From contig JBGUEQ010000005.1 of NCBI GenBank assembly GCA_041821265.1, forward strand, positions 59,402 to 123,401: 64,000 nucleotides of DNA, given 5' to 3'. The position numbers and the translations under genes were made by a program. This document shows, piece after piece, positions 54,774-63,675 of the stretch. Under the pieces are notes generated by a model. The model searched no databases. It saw only the letters and a list, made by a program, of their open reading frames with translations, and had not been told where the DNA came from. The number at the start of each line of letters is the position of its first letter. Within the stretch, counting starts at the first letter, position 1. The stretch is from Lachnotalea sp041821265 (lineage in GTDB: Bacteria; Bacillota; Clostridia; Lachnospirales; Lachnospiraceae).

Positions 54774-54906
54774 TAACAATTCAGTACTTACTGTCCCGCG
54801 AAGTCAAAATTATGCATAATTTTGCGAGTTAATCACGTGCCAAAATGCAATGATATTGCATTTTGTGTGCATCGCGTAGCGGTAACTATAAGGGTACTGA
54901 ATAGTT
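54774..54906. mobile_element. 133-bp MITE-like element with terminal inverted repeats
   Basis: The ends TAACAATTCAGTAC (54774-54787) and, at the right, GTACTGAATAGTTA (54893-54906) are inverted repeats with one mismatch. Inside are two further palindromes: CAAAATTATGCATAATTTTG (54805-54824) and AAAATGCAATGATATTGCATTTT (54842-54864). No protein is encoded. Related end sequences occur at 5784 and 16721. It lies 38 bases before an ABC permease gene and may affect its transcription. Confidence 0.7.
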
Positions 54907-54944
54907 AAAAAAAGGCGATAGTACCGATAGTAGGAGGTTAATAA

Positions 54945-55898
54945 ATGCAAAAGTCATCATCGATACAGACGAAAGATATAAATAAAGTGAAAAAAAAGAG
55001 CAATGTCCAGGGAAAATTAATGTTTTTGTACATATTACCATTTTTAATTTTATCCTTTGCATTTTCATATTTTCCATTACATGGTTGGTTATATGCTTTT
55101 TACGATTACAGACCACCTTTGAAATTATCTCAATGTGATTTTGTTGGATTACAATGGTTTAAAATGCTATTTGCAAATAAAACCCAAGTAGGTCAACTTA
55201 TGAAAGTAATGGCAAACACGTTTGCAATGAGTGGATTAACACTTGCCACATCATTTTTACCAGTTATTTTTGCAGTTTTTTTAAGTGAAATTAAATGTAA
55301 ATGGTTTAAAAACTTTGTTCAGACATTTACTACAGTTCCTAATTTTATCAGTTGGGTTATGGTTTACTCGGTTGCATTTAGTTTATTCACGAATTCAGGA
55401 ATGGTGAATACGTTATTAATGCATATAGGAGCCATTACAGCTCCAATTAAATTTTTGGATAGTGATAGCCATACTTGGTTATTAATGCTTCTGTGGTATA
55501 CCTGGAAAGGTCTGGGTTGGGGGTCAATCATGTATCTTGCTGCGATTGCAGGAGTAGATCAGGAATTATATGAAGCAGCTAGAGTAGATGGTGCCAACCG
55601 ATTTAGTTTAATGAGGCATATTACATTACCAGCATTAATGCCTACCTTCTTTGTATTACTCATGCTTTCTGTAGCTAATATTTTAAATAACGGTTTAGAT
55701 CAGTATTATGTATTTCAGAATTCCTTTAATAAAGCACATATACAGGTTCTTGATTTATATGTTTACAACGTTGGTATGACAGGTGGTAGCCCATCGCTCG
55801 CAACTGCAATTGGTATGTTAAAGAGCATTGTCAGTGTTACCTTGTTGTTTATTGTTAACAATGTGTCTAAGAAAACACGTGGAGAATCTATTATTTAG
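54945..55898 (+). CDS. oligosaccharide ABC transporter permease, LplB/YteP-like
   Basis: A 317-residue permease with six membrane spans. After a short basic N terminus (KVKKKSNVQGK) come FLYILPFLILSFAFSYFPLH and GWLYAFYDYRPP, typical of LplB-type proteins. The EAA loop that docks the ATPase reads YEAARVDGANRFSLMRHITL. These permeases pair with LplC-type partners and large lipoproteins to import pectin-, arabinan- or galactan-derived oligomers. No ATPase gene is nearby, so a shared MsmK-type ATPase elsewhere is likely. AGGAGG precedes the ATG. Confidence 0.9.
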   Translation: MQKSSSIQTKDINKVKKKSNVQGKLMFLYILPFLILSFAFSYFPLHGWLYAFYDYRPPLKLSQCDFVGLQWFKMLFANKTQVGQLMKVMANTFAMSGLTLATSFLPVIFAVFLSEIKCKWFKNFVQTFTTVPNFISWVMVYSVAFSLFTNSGMVNTLLMHIGAITAPIKFLDSDSHTWLLMLLWYTWKGLGWGSIMYLAAIAGVDQELYEAARVDGANRFSLMRHITLPALMPTFFVLLMLSVANILNNGLDQYYVFQNSFNKAHIQVLDLYVYNVGMTGGSPSLATAIGMLKSIVSVTLLFIVNNVSKKTRGESII

Positions 55899-55909
55899 AA
55901 AAGGTTGAT

Positions 55910-56160
55910 GTGAAATTAGAAACGTTCACAACTACCAATATGTGCGTGTGAAAATCGCACGAATGGAGGAAAGTGTGAAAGTAAACTTTCACAACTACCA
56001 ATATGTGCGAAAAATAACGCACGAATGGAGGAAAGTGTGAAAGTAAACTTTCACAACTACCAATATGTGCGAAAAATAACGCACGAATGGAGGAAAGTGT
56101 GAAAGTAAACTTTCACATCTACCAAAATGTGCGAAAAGTAACGCACGAATGGAGGAAAGT
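55910..56160 (+). repeat. four tandem ~62-bp repeats, each with ribosome-binding site and start codon
   Basis: Units start at GTG 55910 (diverged, 65 bp), 55975, 56037 and 56099 (62 bp each) and end at the real ATG 56161. Each unit ends in AATGGAGGAAAGT before a start codon, and contains the hairpins GTGAAAGT/ACTTTCAC and GTGCG/CGCAC. From each GTG a 21-codon frame (VKVNFHNYQYVRKI...) runs to a TGA that overlaps the next GTG. The array lies between the two permease genes and may serve translational coupling, dosage tuning or RNA stability. It is too regular to be random. Confidence 0.85.
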
Positions 56161-57084
56161 ATGAAACAGATAGTGAAAAGAAAAAAAATAAAATTAGCAA
56201 CTTCAGATATTATATTTAACATTTTAAATTATGCTTTTTTTACAATATTTACAATAATATGTATTTACCCATTTTATTACTTAATTATTAATACAATTAG
56301 TTCCAATGAATTGAGTGCCAATGGATTAATTAATTTTTTACCCAAGGGAATACATATTAACAATTATATCGATGTTTTAAAAATCAGAGGACTTGGTACA
56401 GCGTTACTTATTTCTACGGCTCGAACGGTAATTGGTACCGCATGCACCGTATTGGCTTCTGCATTTTTGGGATTTATGTTTACACAGCAAAAAATGTGGG
56501 GGAGAAAAGTCTGGTATCGTTTTATTGTAATTACCATGTACTTTAATGCAGGATTAATTCCGATGTTTTTAACTATGAAAAATTTGCATCTTACTAATAA
56601 CTTTTTAGTATACATAATACCAGCTATCGTTCAGCCTTTTAATATTATATTAGTGAAAACCTTTGTAGAATCAATACCAATTTCACTACAAGAGGCTGCT
56701 GAACTTGACGGAGCAGGGGTCATTACAATTTTTAGAAAGATTATTTTACCAACAAGTACACCAATTTTAGCAACGATTGCTATCTTTTCAGCGGTAAATC
56801 AATGGAATAATTTTTATGATACTTTAATTTATATTACAGATCAGAAATTATATTCTTTACAGTATCTATTATATTGTTATATTAATCAGGCTAACTCTTT
56901 AAAAGCTTTAATTAATAATGCATCTGGTGGAGGTGGCGATGTGATGAGCTTGGCTACGCAGCAAACGCCAACATCAATACGTATGACAGTAACCGTTCTT
57001 GTAGTAGTACCTATTTTGTGTATTTATCCTATGTTCCAGAAATACTTTGTAAAAGGTATTATGATAGGTTCCGTAAAGGGATAA
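56161..57084 (+). CDS. oligosaccharide ABC transporter permease, LplC/YtcP-like
   Basis: A 307-residue permease with six spans. The N terminus (QIVKRKKIKLATSDIIFNIL) and LIINTISSNELSANGLINFL are typical of LplC-like proteins. The EAA loop reads LQEAAELDGAGVITIFRKII. It forms the membrane channel with the LplB-like protein encoded upstream. ATG 56161 is the last of a series of repeated start sites and the only one that opens the long frame. GGAGG lies 6 bases before it. The lipoprotein gene follows after 100 bases. Confidence 0.9.
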   Translation: MKQIVKRKKIKLATSDIIFNILNYAFFTIFTIICIYPFYYLIINTISSNELSANGLINFLPKGIHINNYIDVLKIRGLGTALLISTARTVIGTACTVLASAFLGFMFTQQKMWGRKVWYRFIVITMYFNAGLIPMFLTMKNLHLTNNFLVYIIPAIVQPFNIILVKTFVESIPISLQEAAELDGAGVITIFRKIILPTSTPILATIAIFSAVNQWNNFYDTLIYITDQKLYSLQYLLYCYINQANSLKALINNASGGGGDVMSLATQQTPTSIRMTVTVLVVVPILCIYPMFQKYFVKGIMIGSVKG

Positions 57085-57184
57085 AGATATTTTTATTTGT
57101 ATTGTCAGTAATAGATATTATAAAGCAAAAATGAATTTATTTATTTTGCTAATGATATAATAAATCATATTGGGGGAAAACGAA

Positions 57185-58960
57185 ATGAGAAAGAAATTAC
57201 TTAGTGTATTGCTATGTACAACATTAGTAGCATCAATGCTTACCGGTTGTGGAAGCAAGACAGAAGACACAGCAAACAAAGAATCATCGTCAAACGCTTC
57301 GGAGGATACGAAGACAGAAGGAGAGCAAAAGTATCCTGAGTTTATCACGGTTGATGTATTTGATGGGCTAGCGAATTATCAAGGAATTGCATCTGGATGG
57401 TTTGCTAAAATCGTGAAAGACAGATTTAATATGGAACTTAACATGATAGCACCGAATGTAGCAGGTGGTGGAGACACTTTATATCAGACACGTTCTGCAG
57501 CAGGTGATCTTGGTGATTTAATCATCTATGGTGCTGATGATGGAAAGTTACAAGATATGGTAACGGCAGGATTGTTGACAGATATGACTGATTTAATTGC
57601 AGACAAAGAGAATATTAAGAAATATCAGTCAGGAATTGATTCTCTTAACGGTTTAGTAGCAGAAGACGGAATTTATGGTATTCCATCAAGCGTTTCAGAG
57701 CTGCCAGCAACCACTCCATCAGAAGGTCTTGACCCAACATTTGGACCCTATCTTCGATGGGATGCATATAAGGCTGTAGGATATCCTGAAATGAGTACGT
57801 TGGAAGATATGCTTCCAGTATTAAAAGCGATGCAGGATGCCGTTCCAACAAGTGATTCAGGGAAACCAACCTATGCTATTTCATTATTCAAAGATTGGGA
57901 TGGTAACATGATGTGTTTGGCAAAACAACCAACTTGTTTCTACGGTTATGATGAATTAGGATTTGTATTAGCTAAAGCAGATGGTTCGGACTACCAAAGT
58001 ATCATTGATAGCGACTCCATATATACAAGAGTATTGAAATTCTACTATGATGCAAATCAGATGGGTATCTTAGATCCAGAATCAACCACTCAAAACTATG
58101 ATACGATGTATACCAAATATCAAGATGGTCAGATTTTATACTCTCCATGGCCTTGGTTAGGTCAGGCGGCTTATAATACAACAGATAATATAGCAGCTGG
58201 AAAAGGTTTTATGGTTTCATCAATTGCCGATATGAAAGTATTCTCTTATGGATGTACACCAGATGGTAACAGACAGTGTATCGCTATTGGAAGTAAAGCA
58301 GATAATAAAGATAGATTGGCAGACTTCATTGATTGGTTATATTCACCAGAAGGCCTTGAGACATCAGCTGCACAAACAGCAAAATCATGTGGTCCAGAAG
58401 GATTGACTTGGGAAATTAAAGATGGAGTAGCAAATTTAACTGATTTTGGATGGGATGCGTTCTATGGCGGTGGAGATACTGTAGTTCCAGATGAATGGGG
58501 TGGCGGTTTATGGAAAGACGGAGTTTCAACATTAAACTTCCCAGCAGTATCACCAGCAGATATCGATCCAAATACCGGATTGGCCTATAATTATACATTA
58601 TGGGATTCAGTATTGGCTAAAAATACAACCACACTTGATTTGGATTGGCAAGAGCATATGAAAGCCAAAACAACGTTGGAATTTTTACAAAATAATAATG
58701 AACTTATTGTAGCACCAGGTTCCTCTTATATTACACCAGCCGAAGATTCTGAAATTACTACATTAAGAGGACAGTGTAAAGCAATTATTATTGAGTATTC
58801 ATGGAAGATGGTATATGCAACAAGTGAAGATGAATTCAATAGCTTATTAAAAGAAATGCAAGATACTGTAAATGGTCTTGGCTATGGAGATGTTTTGGCA
58901 GTAGATATGCAAAATGCAAAAGATCAGAATGCAGCTAGATTAGTAGCAGCAGCAAAATAA
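57185..58960 (+). CDS. extracellular oligosaccharide-binding lipoprotein (LplA/YtcQ-like)
   Basis: A 591-residue lipoprotein. The signal peptide ends in the lipobox LTGC with C22 lipidated. A Ser/Glu-rich linker (22-48) tethers a large solute-binding domain starting YPEFITVDVFDGLANYQGI. Binding-site phrases include GIYGIPSSVSELP, GPYLRWDAYKAVGYPE and SPWPWLGQAAYNTTDN. The size is normal for the LplA class, larger than common sugar-binding proteins, which suits long oligomers. It captures substrate outside the membrane for the two permeases. ATG 57185 follows GGGGGAAAACGAA. Confidence 0.92.
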   Translation: MRKKLLSVLLCTTLVASMLTGCGSKTEDTANKESSSNASEDTKTEGEQKYPEFITVDVFDGLANYQGIASGWFAKIVKDRFNMELNMIAPNVAGGGDTLYQTRSAAGDLGDLIIYGADDGKLQDMVTAGLLTDMTDLIADKENIKKYQSGIDSLNGLVAEDGIYGIPSSVSELPATTPSEGLDPTFGPYLRWDAYKAVGYPEMSTLEDMLPVLKAMQDAVPTSDSGKPTYAISLFKDWDGNMMCLAKQPTCFYGYDELGFVLAKADGSDYQSIIDSDSIYTRVLKFYYDANQMGILDPESTTQNYDTMYTKYQDGQILYSPWPWLGQAAYNTTDNIAAGKGFMVSSIADMKVFSYGCTPDGNRQCIAIGSKADNKDRLADFIDWLYSPEGLETSAAQTAKSCGPEGLTWEIKDGVANLTDFGWDAFYGGGDTVVPDEWGGGLWKDGVSTLNFPAVSPADIDPNTGLAYNYTLWDSVLAKNTTTLDLDWQEHMKAKTTLEFLQNNNELIVAPGSSYITPAEDSEITTLRGQCKAIIIEYSWKMVYATSEDEFNSLLKEMQDTVNGLGYGDVLAVDMQNAKDQNAARLVAAAK

Positions 58961-59112
58961 ATTCTAGTAGTAACGGTCAGTTGAAACTATCATAAAGAAT
59001 GAATAAGATTGGCTGTAAAAATAGCAAAATCATAAGAACTTCCTAACAAATAAGGATTATATTGCTTAATTCGAATTCTTTAGGAAGTTTTTTGAAAAGG
59101 AAGGAAAGTGCC

Positions 59113-61137
59113 ATGATTCATAATAGTAAAATCAATAAAATGTTATATGGTGGTGACTATAATCCGGAACAGTGGAGCGAAGAAATATGGGAAGAGGATA
59201 TGAGAGTATTCGCATTAGCTGGAATAGATATTGTAACACTAAATGTATTTAATTGGGCAGCTCTTCAATCTGATGAAGTAACCTATCATTTTGAAAAACT
59301 GGATAAAATCATGAATTTAGTAAAAAAGCATGGACTCAAAGTATGTTTAGCGACTTCAACAGCAGCACATCCAGCATGGATGGCAAAGAAATATCCAGAT
59401 ATTTTAAGAACAGAGTTTAATGGAATGAAACGTAAATTTGGAGGAAGACATAATTCCTGTCCTAACAGTCCAACTTATCAAAAATTCTCAGTTGCGCTGG
59501 CCCAAAAACTGGCAAATCGCTATAAAGACTATGACAATATTGTAGCCTGGCATATATCAAATGAATATGGAGGAGAATGTCACTGCGAGAATTGTGAGAT
59601 AGCCTTTCGGGCATGGTTAAAACAAAAATATATCACATTAGAAGAATTGAACCGAGTTTGGAATACCTCGTTTTGGGGGCACACGTTTTATGACTGGGAT
59701 GAAGTAGTACTTCCCAATCTGTTAAGTGAGCATTTCGAATATGAGAGAACGATGTTTCAGGGGATTTCACTTGATTATAAAAGATTTAATTCAGATAGTA
59801 TGTTAGAAAATTATAAAGCAGAGTATCAAGTAGTGAAGGAAATCACCCCAGATATTCCGATTACTACTAATCTGATGGGATTTTATAAGAACTTGGATTA
59901 TCAAAAGTGGGCTAATTATATGGATTTTGTATCATGGGATAATTATCCAGCAAATGATGATTCCATTGCACGTTTGGCACTAAATCATGATTTGATGAGA
60001 GGCATCAAGGGGGGAATGCCATTTGTATTAATGGAACAGACGCCAAGTGTATCGAATTGGTTGGCTTATAATGCACTCAAGCGTCCCAATGTAATGCGAC
60101 TTTGGAGTTATCAGGCGGTTGCTCATGGAGCTGATGCAGTTATGTTTTTCCAAATGAGAAGAAGTATCGGTGCCTGTGAGAAATATCATGGGGCTGTCAT
60201 TGATCATGTTGGTCATGAGAATACGAGGGTATTTCGTGAAATAGCAGTGCTTGGGGAAGAACTAAAACAATTAGGAGATCAAACGTTAGGTGCAAGATCA
60301 GATGCAAAGGTAGCAATCCTATTTGATTGGGACAATTGGTGGGCGATAGAATATTCAGCAGGTCCAAGTTGTGAACTAAAGTATCATGACGAAGTTTTAA
60401 ATTATTATACTGCACTTCATGAACAAAATATTTCTGTTGATATCATTGGTGTGAATGATAAGTTAACAGGATATGAAGTTGTGATAGCACCAATTCTATA
60501 TATGACAAAAGGCGATTATGATGAAAAAATAAGAGTATTTGTTCAAGCGGGTGGAACCTTTGTAACAACATTTTTTAGTGGTATAGTGAATGAAAATGAT
60601 TTAGTAAACATTGGAGGTTATCCAGGTAAGCTAAGAGATGTTATGGGAATATGGGTAGAAGAAATTGATGCGTTACCAAAAGGGAAGACGAATTCGTTTA
60701 TAATGAATGATAAGACATATCCAGCCGAATTACTATGTGACATTATGCACCTAGAAGGAGCGGAGGCAATTAGTTTTTTTGAAACAGACTTTTATCAAAA
60801 TACTCCTTCCATTACTAAAAATAATTTTGGAAAAGGAACTGCTTATTATGTAGGAACACGTTCTAATGCTGAATTCTATAAAGAATTGACGGGTAATATT
60901 TGTAAAGATAAAGAGATTATTCCTGTTTGGACTACGCCTTATGATGTGGAAGCAGTGAAACGTGTTAAAGGAGAAAATATCTACATATTTTTACTGAACC
61001 ATTCGAATGAAGAAAAAATATTGGTAGCACAAGATTCTTATATAGATTTGTTGTCGAAAAATTGTTATGAAAAAGGACAAGAAATTGTTATGAAAGCAAA
61101 GGATGTACTTATCCTAGTAAAAGAAAAGAGTAGATAA
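59113..61137 (+). CDS. GH42 beta-galactosidase
   Basis: A 674-residue GH42 enzyme. The TIM barrel starts GGDYNPEQWSEEIWEEDMRV. The acid/base Glu is in WHISNEYGGECHC (~152) and is followed by the family's zinc-type cysteine cluster, CHCENC. The nucleophile Glu is in FVLMEQTPSVSNW (~307). A trimerisation domain and a small beta domain complete the usual layout. It releases galactose from beta-galactosides such as galactan or arabinogalactan oligomers in the cytosol, after import by the transporter upstream. There is no signal peptide. ATG 59113 follows GGAAGGAAAG. Confidence 0.95.
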   Translation: MIHNSKINKMLYGGDYNPEQWSEEIWEEDMRVFALAGIDIVTLNVFNWAALQSDEVTYHFEKLDKIMNLVKKHGLKVCLATSTAAHPAWMAKKYPDILRTEFNGMKRKFGGRHNSCPNSPTYQKFSVALAQKLANRYKDYDNIVAWHISNEYGGECHCENCEIAFRAWLKQKYITLEELNRVWNTSFWGHTFYDWDEVVLPNLLSEHFEYERTMFQGISLDYKRFNSDSMLENYKAEYQVVKEITPDIPITTNLMGFYKNLDYQKWANYMDFVSWDNYPANDDSIARLALNHDLMRGIKGGMPFVLMEQTPSVSNWLAYNALKRPNVMRLWSYQAVAHGADAVMFFQMRRSIGACEKYHGAVIDHVGHENTRVFREIAVLGEELKQLGDQTLGARSDAKVAILFDWDNWWAIEYSAGPSCELKYHDEVLNYYTALHEQNISVDIIGVNDKLTGYEVVIAPILYMTKGDYDEKIRVFVQAGGTFVTTFFSGIVNENDLVNIGGYPGKLRDVMGIWVEEIDALPKGKTNSFIMNDKTYPAELLCDIMHLEGAEAISFFETDFYQNTPSITKNNFGKGTAYYVGTRSNAEFYKELTGNICKDKEIIPVWTTPYDVEAVKRVKGENIYIFLLNHSNEEKILVAQDSYIDLLSKNCYEKGQEIVMKAKDVLILVKEKSR

Positions 61138-61228
61138 CAAAGGGGAATATGTTATTAGACAAGGAACAGAGTGCTGCTACCATGCCATAAACTTATAGTA
61201 ACACTAGATTAGTAGGAGGCTTATATTT

Positions 61229-62041
61229 ATGATACATAAAGTAATAGATATACAGGTAAAAGGATCATTACCAAATACCAAATTATATACTTATTTCTTA
61301 GATAATTCACAGGAAATAGATCCAGACAGAGTTAGACCTGTTATTGTAATCTGCCCAGGTGGAGGATACAGCATGACTTCAGACAGAGAAGCAGAAGCTA
61401 TTGCAGTTCAGATTATGGCAATGGGTTATCACGCTGCAATTCTTCGATATTCCTGCGAACCAGCGGTTTATCCAACTGCATTATTAGAACTTGCTACAGT
61501 TGTTAACCTGTTAAGAAGTAATGCCGATAAATGGAATATTGATAAAGATAAAATTATTGTACAAGGTTCCTCAGCGGGTGGACACTTAGCAGCAAGTTAT
61601 GGGGTATTCTGGAAGGAAAATTTTATATCTGATGGTGTACAAACTACTTGTGAACAATTAAGGCCAAATGGATTGATATTAAATTACCCAGTCATTACTT
61701 CAGGGCAGTATGCACACAGAGATTCTTTCCTAAAATTATTAGGTGATAGATATGAGGAACTTCTTGATAAAATGTCATTGGAAAAGCAAGTAACGAAAGA
61801 TACTCCAAAAACATTTATTTGGCATACCTTTCCAGATGATTGTGTTCCAGCAGAGAATTCACTATTATTTGTAATGGCGTTAAAAGAAAAGAATATACCA
61901 ACAGAATTTCATATGTATCCATATGGGGGACATGGTCTGGGACTAGCGACAAAGGAGACAGCATGTTTGAATGGTTATGGTATTCAAGAGGAATGTCAAA
62001 GCTGGATTTCTTTAGCAGAAACATGGCTAAGGAATTTATAA
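61229..62041 (+). CDS. alpha/beta-hydrolase esterase, probable carbohydrate deacetylase
   Basis: A 270-residue cytosolic alpha/beta hydrolase. The oxyanion segment is ICPGGGYSMTSDREAE, the nucleophile S114 lies in GSSAGGHLAASYG, the Asp is in HTFPDDCVPAENS and the His in YPYGGHGLGLA. This arrangement is that of hormone-sensitive-lipase-like and BD-FAE-type esterases, which remove acetyl or other acyl groups from plant oligosaccharides. Its place between GH42 and GH29 genes supports a debranching role. No signal peptide is present. TAGGAGG precedes the ATG. Confidence 0.85.
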   Translation: MIHKVIDIQVKGSLPNTKLYTYFLDNSQEIDPDRVRPVIVICPGGGYSMTSDREAEAIAVQIMAMGYHAAILRYSCEPAVYPTALLELATVVNLLRSNADKWNIDKDKIIVQGSSAGGHLAASYGVFWKENFISDGVQTTCEQLRPNGLILNYPVITSGQYAHRDSFLKLLGDRYEELLDKMSLEKQVTKDTPKTFIWHTFPDDCVPAENSLLFVMALKEKNIPTEFHMYPYGGHGLGLATKETACLNGYGIQEECQSWISLAETWLRNL

Positions 62042-62054
62042 GGGAGGTAAAAGT

Positions 62055-63521
62055 GTGAAAGAATATTTAAATAAAATTGAGGTAGTGATTGAAAAAGGAT
62101 ATTACAAAGATACATGGGATTCCTTAATGGAGTTTGAAGTTCCAAACTGGTTTAAAAAAGCTAAATTTGGCATATTTATTCATTGGGGGCTTTACAGTGT
62201 GCCAGCTAATTCAAATGAATGGTATTCCAGAAACATGTATATAGAGGGAATGCCAGCTTTTGAACATCATGTGAAGAAATATGGTGCTCAGAAGGACTTT
62301 GGATATCAGAATTTTATTCCGATGTTTACAGCAGATAAATTTGATCCGAATGAATGGGCAAAGATATTGAAGGAAGCTGGGGCGAAATATGTATTTCCAG
62401 TAGCAGAGCACCATGATGGATTCCAGATGTATCAAAGTGAAATTTCTCATTATAATTCTTTTGAAATGGGGCCTAAAAGAGATATTTTGGGAGAATTAAA
62501 AGAAGCATTTGAAAAGGAAGATATTATTTTTTGCACTTCCTCTCATCGTGCAGAACATTGGTTTTTTATGGGTCATGGTAAAGAATTTGATAGTGACATT
62601 AAGGAACCATTAAAACGAGGAGACTTTTATTGGCCAGCAATGCAGGAACCTGATAATCAGGATTTATTTAGTGCTCCATATCCAACCAAAGAATTCTTAC
62701 AGGATTGGTTAATTAGAACCTGTGAAATTATAGATAAATACCAACCAAAAGTATTGTATTTTGACTGGTGGATCCAACATGAATCGTTTAAACCATACTT
62801 GCGTAAATTAGTTGCATACTATTATAATCGAGGATTGGAATGGGGTATAAAAGTTGCAGTTGCCTATAAACATGATGCTTTAATGTTTGGAAGTGGAATT
62901 GTGGAAGTAGAACGTGGTAAATTCGCAGACCCTAAACCATATTATTGGCAGACAGATACAGCGGTAGCAAAGAATTCCTGGTGCTATACGGATACGTTAG
63001 AGTATAAAACTTCAAAAGAAATTATTTTAAATTTAATTGATGTTGTAAGTAAAAATGGAAATATGTTATTAAATATTGGACCAAAAAGTGATGGCTCCAT
63101 ACCTGAAGGTGATGCTAAAATTCTAAAAGAAATCGGAACCTGGTTAAAGGTAAATGGAGAATCTATTTATGACTCTAAAGTGTGGCGTAAATCGGCAGAA
63201 GGTCCAACCAAGGAAGTGGAAGGACAGTTTACTGATAATGGAGCAGTAGAATATACCAGTGAAGACATTCGTTTTACAGTTGCAGGAAGTTATCTTTATG
63301 CAACCGTATTAGAATATCCACAAGATGGTAAAGTGGTTATTAAATCATTAGCAGATTCAGGGGATCAAAATATTCCCGAATTTCACGGTATCATAACAGA
63401 TATTAGTGTGCTTGGCTTTAACGAATTGTTAACCTGGAATAAGAATAGCAAGGGATTATTCCTAGAAACGAAAACAGTAAAGAGTGATTTACCGGTAGTA
63501 TTTAAAATAAAAATCAATTAA
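62055..63521 (+). CDS. GH29 alpha-L-fucosidase
   Basis: A 488-residue GH29 enzyme without signal peptide. The family start is FKKAKFGIFIHWGLYSVPAN. The barrel contains YVFPVAEHHDGFQMY, and the nucleophile Asp is in VLYFDWWIQ (~237). NGNMLLNIGPKSDGSIPEGD closes the catalytic domain, and a C-terminal beta domain follows. It removes alpha-L-fucose from oligomers, acting inside the cell on imported sugar. A GTG start at 62055 is preceded by GGGAGG and lies 13 bases after the esterase stop. The set GH42 + esterase + GH29 suggests fucosylated galactosides such as xyloglucan, arabinogalactan or rhamnogalacturonan side chains. Confidence 0.93.
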   Translation: MKEYLNKIEVVIEKGYYKDTWDSLMEFEVPNWFKKAKFGIFIHWGLYSVPANSNEWYSRNMYIEGMPAFEHHVKKYGAQKDFGYQNFIPMFTADKFDPNEWAKILKEAGAKYVFPVAEHHDGFQMYQSEISHYNSFEMGPKRDILGELKEAFEKEDIIFCTSSHRAEHWFFMGHGKEFDSDIKEPLKRGDFYWPAMQEPDNQDLFSAPYPTKEFLQDWLIRTCEIIDKYQPKVLYFDWWIQHESFKPYLRKLVAYYYNRGLEWGIKVAVAYKHDALMFGSGIVEVERGKFADPKPYYWQTDTAVAKNSWCYTDTLEYKTSKEIILNLIDVVSKNGNMLLNIGPKSDGSIPEGDAKILKEIGTWLKVNGESIYDSKVWRKSAEGPTKEVEGQFTDNGAVEYTSEDIRFTVAGSYLYATVLEYPQDGKVVIKSLADSGDQNIPEFHGIITDISVLGFNELLTWNKNSKGLFLETKTVKSDLPVVFKIKIN

Positions 63522-63596
63522 CACTATCCTACTGTGAAATGGGAGGGCACTGAAAAACATACGTTTATAAACTTCAAATTTTAATGAGCATATAAA

Positions 63597-63632
63597 AATC
63601 CATCAGTCTAAATTCTTCTGATGGATTTTATG
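63597..63632. terminator. terminator between GH29 gene and transposase
   Basis: AATCCATCAG (63597-63606) pairs exactly with CTGATGGATT (63618-63627), followed by TTATG, with A-rich sequence on the other side. It can serve both convergent units. Confidence 0.75.
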
Positions 63633-63675
63633 CTTTTAGTATTATAAATCCCTTTGTTGTACTCAATGAATCTTC

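Noticed and set aside
55910..56160. Possible CRISPR array (regular repeats)
   Set aside because: Units are contiguous, without unique spacers, and hold ribosome-binding sites and start codons. No cas genes are present.
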